This document shows positions 1 through 9,781 of a stretch of 33,397 nt of DNA, in pieces. The position numbers and the translations under genes are program-made. The stretch lies in contig CAYYJS010000035.1 of the NCBI GenBank assembly GCA_964472315.1, positions 1 through 33,397 of the forward strand, read 5' to 3'. Every line of letters starts with the position of its first letter. Positions within the stretch are counted from its first letter, which is position 1. Origin of the DNA: CAYYJS01 sp964472315 (GTDB taxonomy: Bacteria; Verrucomicrobiota; Kiritimatiellia; UBA8416). The notes below the pieces were generated by a model. That model was given only the letters and a program-made list of their open reading frames with translations, had not been told where the DNA came from and did not search any database.

Positions 1-166
<166 letters not shown>

Positions 167-174
167 TAAGGAGA

Positions 175-262
175 ATCCCGCGCAAGCGGGATAGGTCAAT
201 CGCCGTGCTGCTCCGACGCGCAAGCGTCTGGGTAAGTGGCGACCGAGGCACGCGAAAGCGTG
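175..262 (+). other. Three GNRA-tetraloop stem-loops in the rRNA spacer
   Basis: Just after 16S are three short perfect hairpins in a row: ATCCCGC-GCAA-GCGGGAT at 175-192, GACGC-GCAA-GCGTC at 215-228, and CACGC-GAAA-GCGTG at 249-262. All are closed by GNRA tetraloops, which are especially stable in RNA. They are probably folding or processing elements of the pre-rRNA spacer; that role is inferred. Confidence 0.6.
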
Positions 263-357
263 TTCTCCCCGTTACATGTATGGCAAGTCGTATCGCTTCC
301 GGCGCGAAATGGTGGTGACGCGGACTATTCGACGTGATGGGTGGTATCGGTGCTCCT

Positions 358-433
358 GGGGGCATAGCTCAGTTGGTAGAGCACCTGCTTTGCAAGCAGG
401 ATGTCACCGGTTCGATCCCGGTTGCCTCCACCA
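358..433 (+). tRNA. tRNA-Ala (anticodon TGC)
   Basis: A full 76-base cloverleaf. The acceptor stem GGGGGCA pairs with TGCCTCC with one G-U pair, the D arm follows, the anticodon stem CCTGC/GCAGG encloses the TGC anticodon, and the T arm carries GGTTCGATCC. The discriminator is A and the CCA end is encoded. It lies in the 16S-23S spacer ahead of tRNA-Ile, the reverse of the more common Ile-Ala order. Confidence 0.97.
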
Positions 434-436
434 GGT

Positions 437-481
437 TTCGCCTGCGGCGAAGCCGAGGACGAAGGCTGCCGCGGCGAAGCC
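437..481 (+). repeat. GCGGCGAAGCC repeat in the tRNA-Ala/tRNA-Ile spacer
   Basis: The 11-mer GCGGCGAAGCC occurs at 444-454 and again at 471-481. The first copy lies in a perfect hairpin, TTCGCC-TGC-GGCGAA (437-451). It resembles short interspersed repeats of the CTGCGGCGAAGCC type that I associate with many environmental genomes. Only this pair is visible in the window, so calling it a genome-wide repeat is an inference. Confidence 0.4.
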
Positions 482-572
482 AGACGAGCGTAGCGGGTGA
501 GATCAAGCCGGGCTACAACGCCTCGCCTCGATCTACGCCCGGGCCGGCCAGGCGTCAAGCCCGGCAAGACTC

Positions 573-649
573 GGGCGTGTAGCTCAGTTGGTTAGAGCGC
601 GTCCCTGATAAGGACGAGGTCGCTGGTTCGATTCCAGCCACGCCCACCA
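573..649 (+). tRNA. tRNA-Ile (anticodon GAT)
   Basis: A 77-base cloverleaf with acceptor stem GGGCGTG pairing CACGCCC, an anticodon stem GTCC/GGAC around a loop with GAT, T arm GGTTCGATTCC, discriminator A and an encoded CCA. It is the second spacer tRNA, 139 bases after tRNA-Ala, and would be released from the rRNA precursor by RNase P and 3' processing. Confidence 0.97.
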
Positions 650-770
650 GTTCTGGAGACGAGCCAGGGCGGTGACGCGCGGCTACCCATCACGGCGGTT
701 TATGTTGGCAGTGATCAGCCATCGGGATCCAGCGGATCTGATATTTGATTACTGGTAACAGGTGACTGCC

Positions 771-782
771 GATCTTTGACAA
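771..782 (+). promoter_or_regulatory. boxA-like rRNA antitermination site
   Basis: GATCTTTGACAA, followed by TTGCATAGAGAG, matches the boxA-type element (consensus near TGCTCTTTAACA) that recruits NusB/NusE antitermination complexes in rRNA spacers. It lies about 90 bases upstream of 23S, a usual place for it. The function is inferred from sequence resemblance. Confidence 0.5.
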
Positions 783-867
783 TTGCATAGAGAGCGGAAA
801 GGCAACTTTTGTCGAACTGCCCGGGGTGCTGGAAACGGCACGTCGGGCGGGAGACCGAGATCTTTGA

Positions 868-3812
<2,945 letters not shown>

Positions 3813-3866
3813 CTTATATTCCGACTCCCCGGCAAAAGTTGACTTTCCCTCTCTATGTGACCTTTT

Positions 3867-3897
3867 CCCCGACTTCCGGGTCGGGGTAACTTTTTTT
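3867..3897 (+). terminator. Terminator-like hairpin between 23S and 5S
   Basis: CCCCGAC and GTCGGGG form a perfect 7-bp stem (3867-3873/3880-3886) around TTCCGG. Four bases later there is a run of seven T (3891-3897). It looks like an intrinsic terminator but sits upstream of 5S, so it may be attenuated by antitermination or serve as a processing stem. The four-base gap before the T-run weakens the terminator reading. Confidence 0.4.
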
Positions 3898-4014
3898 CCC
3901 GGTGGCCATGGCAAGGAGGAAACACCCGTTCCCATCTCGAACACGGAAGTGAAGGGCCTTAGCGGCGATGGTACTGCAGCGCTCGGTTGTGGGAGAGTAG
4001 CACGCTGCCGGGAT
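3896..4014 (+). rRNA. rrf: 5S rRNA
   Basis: A 5S-length segment of about 118 bases. The terminal helix TCCCGG/CCGGGA is at 3897-3902 and 4008-4013. Conserved internal blocks include CCCATCTCGAACACGGAAGTGAAG near 3931 and GCGGCGATGGTACTGC near 3962, then GGGAGAGTAGCACGCTGCC near 3991. It is the last gene of the rRNA operon, about 85 bases after 23S. Confidence 0.95.
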
Positions 4015-4022
4015 TGATTTCG

Positions 4023-4057
4023 AGGCGCCTCAGCGTAAGTTGGGGCGCCTTTTTTTT
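4023..4057 (+). terminator. Intrinsic terminator of the rRNA operon
   Basis: AGGCGCCTCA (4023-4032) pairs with TGGGGCGCCT (4041-4050) through ten pairs including one G-T, with an eight-base loop. A run of eight T follows (4050-4057). This is a classic Rho-independent terminator just after 5S. The ribosome site of the next gene begins on the very next base. Confidence 0.92.
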
Positions 4058-4068
4058 GGAGAATGGCC

Positions 4069-5019
4069 ATGACTGCGACGTTGATGGGCGGCGTGCTGCC
4101 GATCTTTCTCATCATCGGGCTCGGCTCGGCGTTGATGCGCGCGGAGTTTCTGGATGACGCAACCAAGACGGGGATGAACCGGCTTGTGTATTTTGTCTGC
4201 CTTCCGCTACTACTGTTCGAGAAGACGGCGGCGGCGGCGGAGTTGACGGGGCGGTTCGGGGGATTGCTTGCGCTTGTTGTCATCGGCACGCTGGTGGGCA
4301 TCGCCGCCGCCTACGGGGTGGCCGCGATGCTGCGCCTGCGGGGCCATGCGATCGGTGCCTTCGTGCAGGCGGGTTTTCGCGGGAATCTTGTGTTCGTGGC
4401 GCTACCGATCGTGCTGTATACGATTCGCGTGATGCCGATGCCCGAGCGCGCCGCGATGGAGACGGTCACGGTTCTGGTCATCGTGCCGGTGATCATTCTC
4501 TACAATGTGATCGGCGTACTCGTTCTCGTGCTGCATGGGGCGCCCGCGTGTCCTTCCCGGCATCCGGTGGCCGGCGCGGTTCTCGGCATCGCCCGAAATC
4601 CGTTGATCATCGCCTGTGTCGCCGGTCTCGCGGTACGGTTGACCGGCGTACGTGTTCCTGCGCTGGTCCTGCGCACCTGCGATATCATGGGTGCGGCAGC
4701 ATTTCCCCTTGCCCTGATTTGCGTTGGGTGCGAATTGGCCATCTCGCGGTTCGCCACGATGCGGACCGCCGCGCTGGCGTGCGCGGCGGTTAAGGTGCTG
4801 CTGTTGCCGGCCGTGGGCGCCGTGCTGGCACCGTGGCTTGGGCTCGACGCCTGGTCCGCCCGAATCGGCTTGCTTCTGCTTGCCAGTCCGACCGCGGTTG
4901 CGTCCTATGTCTTGACGCGGGAGATGGGTGGCGACGCAGTGCTGGCGGCCAATGCGATCGCCGCCAGCACGCTGCTTTCGATCGTCAGTTTCAGTGTGCT
5001 GGCGCTGTTGCCGGTCTGA
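4069..5019 (+). CDS. AEC-family (auxin efflux carrier-like) permease
   Basis: A 316-residue, very hydrophobic protein with about ten membrane segments. It has the look of the bacterial AEC permeases (PF03547): an early PIFLIIGLG segment, a central hydrophilic loop near residues 155-165, and a C-terminal half that repeats the fold. Family members export or exchange small organic anions such as malate or auxin-like acids; the substrate cannot be read here. An in-frame ATG at 4063 lies one base from GGAG (4058-4061), whereas the ATG at 4069 is seven bases away, so 4069 is chosen. The ribosome site directly abuts the rRNA terminator's T-run, leaving no room for a conventional promoter between them. 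Expression probably relies on read-through or on a promoter inside 5S. Confidence 0.85.
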   Translation: MTATLMGGVLPIFLIIGLGSALMRAEFLDDATKTGMNRLVYFVCLPLLLFEKTAAAAELTGRFGGLLALVVIGTLVGIAAAYGVAAMLRLRGHAIGAFVQAGFRGNLVFVALPIVLYTIRVMPMPERAAMETVTVLVIVPVIILYNVIGVLVLVLHGAPACPSRHPVAGAVLGIARNPLIIACVAGLAVRLTGVRVPALVLRTCDIMGAAAFPLALICVGCELAISRFATMRTAALACAAVKVLLLPAVGAVLAPWLGLDAWSARIGLLLLASPTAVASYVLTREMGGDAVLAANAIAASTLLSIVSFSVLALLPV

Positions 5020-5030
5020 GCATGTTCGCT

Positions 5031-5045
5031 ACGGGCGGCGCCCGT
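5031..5045. other. Short hairpin between convergent genes
   Basis: ACGGGC-GGC-GCCCGT is a perfect 6-bp inverted repeat in the 27-base gap between the permease stop and the stop of the minus-strand gene. No T-run follows on either strand, so it is at best a weak bidirectional termination or mRNA-end element. Confidence 0.35.
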
Positions 5046-5046
5046 G

Positions 5047-6693
5047 TCAGATATCCACGGCGCGCGGGGTGAGAGACGACGGCATGCCGGCGATGCGCCC
5101 GAGTGCCGATATCAATGCCGCCATGCGCTCGGCGCTCTTGTGTCCGAGGCGCAGCAGATCCTGCTCGGATTCTCCGATGTTCGTGGCGGTCGCCGCCACA
5201 ACTTGAAAAGCGCAACTGATCACGGATAGCGGCTGCAAGAGCTCCTGCACCAACTCCGACAGAATCTCGAGCAACTCCCGCCGCGATAGTCGACGGGCGT
5301 GCGTCACTTCGGGCGTGGCGGTCCCGTCGTCGGCGCCGCCCGTCACGACGTGCCCCAACCTGTCGAGACGTCGTTCCGCCTCTCCCACGGCCGCACGGAT
5401 CTGTTCTTCCACCAGGTTGACGAGGCCGCGGAGCTTCTCCCGGCGTGCGCCATCCGTCGCGCCGATGGCGGTATCGAAGGCGCCGACCAGTTCGTCGAGC
5501 AGGATCCGCAATTCGGCTGTTGTCGCCGTCAGCCGGTGGGCATCCATCCGTGACGGACGCACCGTCCGCGCCTTCTTCGGCGACGCCGTGCGCCCCGGGA
5601 TCTCTCCGGGTTCGGCCGGTTGGCTGCTCTGCGCCAGCAGGGCGCTCCATCCACCCTCGTCCAAGCCGCCTTCCATGAGGCGCGCCTTCAAGTCCTCCAA
5701 TTCCTCCGTTCCCCCCTTGCGAGAGACGTAACGTGTCAATCGCTTCTCGCTGGATTCGATCATGCGCCGTTTCTTGAGGTATTCGGTTGCCAGCGCATCC
5801 ACCATGAGTTCCTCGGTCATCTCCTCGATCGCAACCGATACCGGCACCATGTCGAGATCCGCCATGTTCGTGACCAGCGTTTCGAGCGCTTCCCGAAGTT
5901 CCCGCTCGAGTTCCGCGAGCGTTCGCGACAGGTCTTTCTTGCCCTTCTGTGTTTGCGCCGCGGGGTCGTTCTTCAGGGCATCGAAGGCCCGCCTGAGGCA
6001 CTCGACGATCTTGGTCACGAGGGCGTGGGAATCTTCGGGGCCCAGGCGTGTCTCCGGCGACGGCAGTGCGCCGGCCACGGCCTGGTGCGCGGAGTTGATG
6101 ATGAGGTTACCGAGCGCCGCGGGCGCCGATGCCACTGACCGCATGTCCGCCGCGATGGCGCCGTCGCCGGTGTCTCCCGCGCCCTCCATGAAGGCCATCA
6201 GGCGTGTGTCACGCAGGGCCCGGTCGGTCGCCGAAACCGCATCCTGGCTGTCTCTGTCGACGACGATCTCCTCGTCGGCCACCTCGACCAGCGTGACGTT
6301 GCGCGAACGGATATGGTTGATGGCGGCGCTGCCAAGGAGTTGCGCGAAATCGCCCGTGGCCAACGTCTTCTCCGGGGATTGCGCCAAAAGCTGCAGAATA
6401 CGGACGAACTCGTCGGGTGTAAGCCCGTGTTCCAGCGTCAGATCGCGCACATCCCATCCCCGCAGGACGTTGATGACGGTCTGCGCCAAGCCGCTCCGGC
6501 TCTCGCATGGCACCTCGTTGACGAGAATGCCGTCGGCCGAGAGCGTCAATTGGATCTGCTCATGCGTTTCCAGGAATGCCGTCAGTTCCTCGTACGCGTG
6601 CTCCATGGCCATAACTGTCACGTTATGTCTGGCGCCATAGATCCTGTTGTTATGGAACACGCTGCCGAGCGCCCGAACGATCGTGTCTGACAC
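5047..6693 (-). CDS. Large protein with a degenerate histidine-kinase DHp-like C-terminus
   Basis: A 548-residue protein. The GTG start at 6693 is preceded by GGAGGT at good spacing; upstream in-frame codons lack one. Residues 1-130 resemble the N-terminal region of some bacterial signalling proteins (an IYGARHNVT motif, then LSADGILVNEVP, then LTPDEFVRILQLL). The middle is mostly helical and charged. Residues 467-548 look like a DHp dimerisation domain: QELLQPLSVI matches the H-box HELxxPLxxI, and SAERMAALISALGRIAG matches the second helix. The phosphoacceptor His is replaced by Gln (about residue 483) and no ATPase domain follows. It is therefore not a working kinase; a scaffold or partner role is possible. 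No family name is claimed. The next minus-strand gene is far away, so it is probably monocistronic. Confidence 0.75.
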   Translation of the reverse strand: MSDTIVRALGSVFHNNRIYGARHNVTVMAMEHAYEELTAFLETHEQIQLTLSADGILVNEVPCESRSGLAQTVINVLRGWDVRDLTLEHGLTPDEFVRILQLLAQSPEKTLATGDFAQLLGSAAINHIRSRNVTLVEVADEEIVVDRDSQDAVSATDRALRDTRLMAFMEGAGDTGDGAIAADMRSVASAPAALGNLIINSAHQAVAGALPSPETRLGPEDSHALVTKIVECLRRAFDALKNDPAAQTQKGKKDLSRTLAELERELREALETLVTNMADLDMVPVSVAIEEMTEELMVDALATEYLKKRRMIESSEKRLTRYVSRKGGTEELEDLKARLMEGGLDEGGWSALLAQSSQPAEPGEIPGRTASPKKARTVRPSRMDAHRLTATTAELRILLDELVGAFDTAIGATDGARREKLRGLVNLVEEQIRAAVGEAERRLDRLGHVVTGGADDGTATPEVTHARRLSRRELLEILSELVQELLQPLSVISCAFQVVAATATNIGESEQDLLRLGHKSAERMAALISALGRIAGMPSSLTPRAVDI

Positions 6694-6734
6694 CGTACAC
6701 CTCCACGACCCTGATCTCGGGTCCGCGATGCCAG

Positions 6735-6795
6735 ACAATAAACCGTTCCCAACTTCAGGAACAAGGTTTTGTTCGCGGGCCGGATAGGGTATAGT
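6735..6795. promoter_or_regulatory. Divergent promoter pair sharing a palindrome
   Basis: The palindrome GAACAA-GGTT-TTGTTC (6759-6774) supplies a -35-like TTGTTC on each strand. Leftward, TTGTTC (6759-6764) is 18 bases from TATTGT (6735-6740). Rightward, TTGTTC (6769-6774) is 15 bases from TATAGT (6790-6795). This fits divergent transcription of the DHp-like protein and the DUF2937-like protein, possibly under one regulator binding the palindrome. The rightward spacing is short, and this arm is the weaker one. Confidence 0.5.
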
Positions 6796-6801
6796 TCTGC
6801 C

Positions 6802-7401
6802 ATGGTTCGTCTATGGACATACCCCTTCCGGGCCGTGGACCGGGTGCTGGACCATCTTGCGGCGGTGGTCGGCGCGATCGGGTTCTCGCAGATACCCGGG
6901 TTTATCGACCACTATGTGCAGCGACTGGGCGGGCATGCCGCCGAAGCGCAGTGCAATGTCGCGAGCTGGCAACGTATTGCCGATGCGTCGGCGCAGGGGG
7001 ATCTGCATGCCCTGATTACGCTGTATCGCGCCTCCGAACGGCTGGAAGTGCTTGAGGCCGGGCGCAAGTGTGCCGCTGACGTGCTGCGGTTGGAGGACCT
7101 CCGTACGGCGCTCGATGCCATCGTGTCGTCGCCGCCGTGGTTGCGCGCCATCGCATTCCTGCGGCACATGGACGCCGACATCGCCCGCGGCGCGTTGGAC
7201 GGATTCGCGTTGAACGTGCCGTTGGATATGGAGGGGCTATGCTATGCGGGAATCGGTCTGGTTCTCGGGGTGTGCGTCTACGCGGGGTTTCGCCAGGGCG
7301 TGCGTGCGATGGTCCGAGCGGCGTGCGACAGGCAGGGCCGGCGCGGCACCGCAGTGCCGGTCGACGCCGGTGCGGACGATGTCCGTATCCGGACGAGGTG
7401 A
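6802..7401 (+). CDS. DUF2937-like membrane protein
   Basis: A 199-residue protein. Its N-terminal pattern of hydrophobic helix, then QIPGFIDHYVQRLGGH, then a helix and an H-A-LI-LYRAS block, resembles DUF2937 (PF11157), a family of two-membrane-span proteins of unknown function. Here the spans are about residues 15-35 and 150-172 (GLCYAGIGLVLGVCVYAGF). The start is the ATG at 6802; an upstream in-frame TTG at 6769 would fall inside the -35 element. There is no clear Shine-Dalgarno site, and the predicted transcript start lies close to the ATG, so translation may be leaderless. The C-terminal 25 residues are basic and polar. Confidence 0.65.
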   Translation: MVRLWTYPFRAVDRVLDHLAAVVGAIGFSQIPGFIDHYVQRLGGHAAEAQCNVASWQRIADASAQGDLHALITLYRASERLEVLEAGRKCAADVLRLEDLRTALDAIVSSPPWLRAIAFLRHMDADIARGALDGFALNVPLDMEGLCYAGIGLVLGVCVYAGFRQGVRAMVRAACDRQGRRGTAVPVDAGADDVRIRTR

Positions 7402-7507
7402 GAAATGGCCAGGCAAGTCGAGGCATGAAGTCGCGTGCCAGTTCCGCATTCAGGCATATGAAGGCGCGGCACTGGTGAGCGGGCGGGACGAGGCCGACCG
7501 TCCCCCG

Positions 7508-7542
7508 CTCGGATGCTCGGATGCTCGGATCGGTGGACCGAT
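7508..7542 (+). repeat. Three tandem 8-mers followed by a palindrome
   Basis: CTCGGATG is repeated at 7508-7515 and 7516-7523, with a third copy ending in C at 7524-7531. The last copy runs into a perfect palindrome, ATCGGT-GG-ACCGAT (7529-7542). They occupy the 258-base gap before the next gene, about 120 bases upstream of its start, and could be regulator sites. No convincing promoter is seen right next to them. Confidence 0.5.
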
Positions 7543-7659
7543 TTGGCCTTGCGCAGTCCCGGTTGGTTATGCTAGCCTATCACCAGTAGGTGGTTCTCTT
7601 GGTCCGCGCATCCGAGCGCGATGTGGGGAGCACGTGTGTTGAGAGGGGAGTTCGGTAGT

Positions 7660-8169
7660 ATGAAGGCAGGATGTCGTCGCATATTGGCCGTCGCCACGCT
7701 GGCAGTCCTTGCGGGGGTGTGGGTGCATGCCGGGGTTTACAAGGAAGGCAAGCCCGTCAGTGGCGTCAAGTCCGAGATCGACATCTTGACGATGAAGTGG
7801 GGCAAGCTCGACGAGACCAACGACCGGATCATCGGTACCGTGCGCGTGATCAATCCGCGTGTGGTCTTGCAGCCGTACAACTACACGTTCGCCCTGACCT
7901 TCGATTTCTTCGATAAGGCCGGGCAGCGTCTGGACTCTCTGGATACGACCTTTTCGTTCAAGACGTACGGCTACCAGACCAAGGAGACCTACATCGAAGG
8001 TGAGTTCTGCGTCGATCTCGCGACAAACGCCGAGCGCCGACGCGTGACGCTGACGAATGTGAAGATCAACTCGGAAGCCGCAAAGTACCAGACCAAGTTC
8101 AATATCTCGGCCTCGTTGATGCGAACCGGCTTTGCGTTGCCGGAGCCCAAACTCGTGCCCGTGCGCTAA
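7660..8169 (+). CDS. Secreted protein of unknown function
   Basis: A 169-residue protein with a clear Sec signal peptide: a basic MKAGCRR start, a hydrophobic core (ILAVATLAVLAGVW) and a likely cut after VHA. The mature part has no recognised motif. It alternates hydrophobic and polar residues in a beta-rich pattern (for example RIIGTVRVINPRVVLQPYN, FALTFDFFD), suggesting a small beta-sandwich such as a FxLYD-like fold; that is a guess. The start is chosen at 7660 because GAGGGGAG lies about nine bases upstream. Its stop codon overlaps the stop of the convergent gene by three bases. Confidence 0.7.
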   Translation: MKAGCRRILAVATLAVLAGVWVHAGVYKEGKPVSGVKSEIDILTMKWGKLDETNDRIIGTVRVINPRVVLQPYNYTFALTFDFFDKAGQRLDSLDTTFSFKTYGYQTKETYIEGEFCVDLATNAERRRVTLTNVKINSEAAKYQTKFNISASLMRTGFALPEPKLVPVR

Positions 8170-9377
8170 TTTCCCGACGTACGGGCCTTCAGGATGGCGT
8201 CCAGGCAATCCGGTGCGACACTCTTGAGTGCGCCAAGGGTTGTCCCCTGGTACACGAGTTTCCCATAAGGATCGAAAATGCTGAGAACGCAACCCGCGTA
8301 CTCCTGATCGCGCCAAGTGGCGGTGGCGGCATCCGGGACGCCCCTGACATCGATGGCGATCGGTTCCGCACCGATTGCAGGTAGCGAGAACGTGAAGTGC
8401 TCCGCCACGGAGTACTCGATGTTGCCGCCCGATCCGCGTTTTGTCCGGCGGTACGCGCCCATGCGCCACACCCGGTAGTAACCGGTGTACCCGACGCCGG
8501 GTTTGCCGCACAGGCGCAGGTCGGCGACACCCCCTGGGGGAATCGGAATCTTGCAGGCGATCAGAAAGCGCTGTTCCGTCTGATAGACGTTGCGCCGCCC
8601 GGTGCTCGGGGCGGCCGGCACGGTGGCCGTCGCGGCACGGAGATCGACCTTGATCGGTGGCGCATCGCCGTCCGCCGTTCCCGCGCTGAAAATGCTGGCC
8701 GGCCTGTGCTTGGTACTGCTGATCATCGGTGACGACAGCGACGAATGAATCGTGATACCGTCCGGCACCGGCAGTTGCGGTACGACCGTCATCGGCGATA
8801 CCGGCTCCGGTGGCGTCGTTTCGGCGGCGATGACATCCAGTTGGAACCGCGCCGCCGAAACAACCGGAAGGTTCGCCGAACGCTCCGCTTCCTCGCGGGT
8901 TCTCTTCGCCCGTTCGAGGTCGCCGCCGCGGACGTAAGCGGACGTCATCTGCTCCAATCGCGCTTCGTACTGGGTTTGTAGCTTGACGATCGCATCCGCG
9001 CGTCCGCGTTCCACGCGGTTCATTGCATCCAATGCTTGCCGCTGCACCCCGCCGAGTTCTTCCGGCGTCTGCACGACGTGCGCATCCGTCAGCGTCTTCT
9101 CGCGCCGATACCGCGTCAACTCGGTGTCCGCCGCGGTCCATGCCGCTAGGTTTCCCCGCGCCTGCACCTCGCCAAGCAGGCGTTGAAGCATTCCTGCATA
9201 CGTCGACGGCCATTCGGCGCGTTTGGCGGCGGCGGCCGTCTCGATCGCCGCCAACTGTCCCTCATAGATGGAGCGTGCGGCGACCAGCGGATCGTCTTCG
9301 GCCATGACGACGTCCGAGAGGACGGCGCACGCAAGTACGACGGTCATGCCTATCCGTCTCGGGCAGCTTGCAGTCAC
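8166..9377 (-). CDS. Secreted coiled-coil protein of unknown function
   Basis: A 403-residue protein. The GTG start at 9377 has GGGGAGG four bases upstream. Residues 1-26 form a signal peptide with a probable cut after VVMA. Residues 30-165 are Ala/Glu/Arg-rich and strongly helical, likely a coiled coil. Residues 180-265 form a Pro/Ser-rich linker. Residues 265-403 form a compact domain with motifs FLIACKIPIPPGG, GYTGYYRVWRMGAY and IEYSVAEHFTFSLP. I do not recognise the family. The domain order (signal peptide, coiled coil, linker, globular C-terminus) suggests an envelope-associated protein. It is convergent with the 169-residue secreted protein and the two stops overlap. Confidence 0.7.
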   Translation of the reverse strand: MTASCPRRIGMTVVLACAVLSDVVMAEDDPLVAARSIYEGQLAAIETAAAAKRAEWPSTYAGMLQRLLGEVQARGNLAAWTAADTELTRYRREKTLTDAHVVQTPEELGGVQRQALDAMNRVERGRADAIVKLQTQYEARLEQMTSAYVRGGDLERAKRTREEAERSANLPVVSAARFQLDVIAAETTPPEPVSPMTVVPQLPVPDGITIHSSLSSPMISSTKHRPASIFSAGTADGDAPPIKVDLRAATATVPAAPSTGRRNVYQTEQRFLIACKIPIPPGGVADLRLCGKPGVGYTGYYRVWRMGAYRRTKRGSGGNIEYSVAEHFTFSLPAIGAEPIAIDVRGVPDAATATWRDQEYAGCVLSIFDPYGKLVYQGTTLGALKSVAPDCLDAILKARTSGN

Positions 9378-9434
9378 GGTGCCTCCCCTGATGATGTTAG
9401 GCGAGCAATCCGGTCATGATCGAACCGCCGTGGC

Positions 9435-9463
9435 ATTGTGGCACGCCGAACTGGCCGTGTCAA
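9435..9463 (-). promoter_or_regulatory. Sigma70-type promoter for the secreted coiled-coil gene
   Basis: On the minus strand TTGACA (9458-9463) is 17 bases from CACAAT (9435-9440). Transcription would start near 9428, giving a leader of about 50 bases before the GTG at 9377. The perfect -35 and ideal spacing make it credible. Confidence 0.55.
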
Positions 9464-9548
9464 CGTTGCCGCGGTTGCCGCGGTTGGCTGTCGAGGATGC
9501 CGTCCGATGGGGCGGGAAGCGTGTATGACCTGGACGTTACGCGGCCCG

Positions 9549-9580
9549 AAAAGAAAACGCCATGTCCATGGGGCATGGCG
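9549..9580 (-). terminator. Intrinsic terminator after tRNA-Asp
   Basis: On the minus strand CGCCATG and CATGGCG form a 7-bp stem with a nine-base loop, followed directly by TTTTCTTTT. It lies 12 bases past the tRNA-Asp CCA end and closes that transcript. Confidence 0.85.
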
Positions 9581-9591
9581 TATAGTCGTGA

Positions 9592-9667
9592 TGGCGAGGA
9601 CGACGGGGCTCGAACCCGCAACATCCAGATCGACAGTCTGGGACTCTAACCATTGAGCTACGTCCTC
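9592..9667 (-). tRNA. tRNA-Asp (anticodon GTC)
   Basis: A 76-base cloverleaf on the minus strand: acceptor GAGGACG/CGTCCTC, D arm with AATGGTTAGA, anticodon stem CCAGA/TCTGG with loop CTGTCGA (GTC), T arm GGGTTCGAGCCCC, discriminator G and an encoded CCA. It has its own promoter and terminator, so it is a single-gene unit. Confidence 0.97.
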
Positions 9668-9688
9668 GTGGTTCGAAGAATGCGGGGT

Positions 9689-9716
9689 ATATTACCGTCG
9701 GCTTGTCACGGTGCAA
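9689..9716 (-). promoter_or_regulatory. Promoter of tRNA-Asp
   Basis: On the minus strand TTGCAC (9711-9716) is 16 bases from TAATAT (9689-9694), about 22 bases upstream of the tRNA. It separates the tRNA from the cobS end at 9782. Confidence 0.6.
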
Positions 9717-9781
9717 GGAAAAAGCGAAAAAAGCATGCGCGGATGCGCGGCCGCATGGAATCCCGTGAAACAGGCCGGCGG

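Noticed and set aside
7567..9213. A 548-codon minus-strand frame overlapping the two secreted proteins
   Set aside because: It is the out-of-frame shadow of the 403-residue gene, with Arg/Gly-rich composition and no motif or signal.
9430..9460. A -24/-12 (sigma54) promoter at GTGGCACGCC
   Set aside because: The -12 TTGC element is missing at the required distance; the opposite-strand TTGACA-N17-CACAAT fits better.
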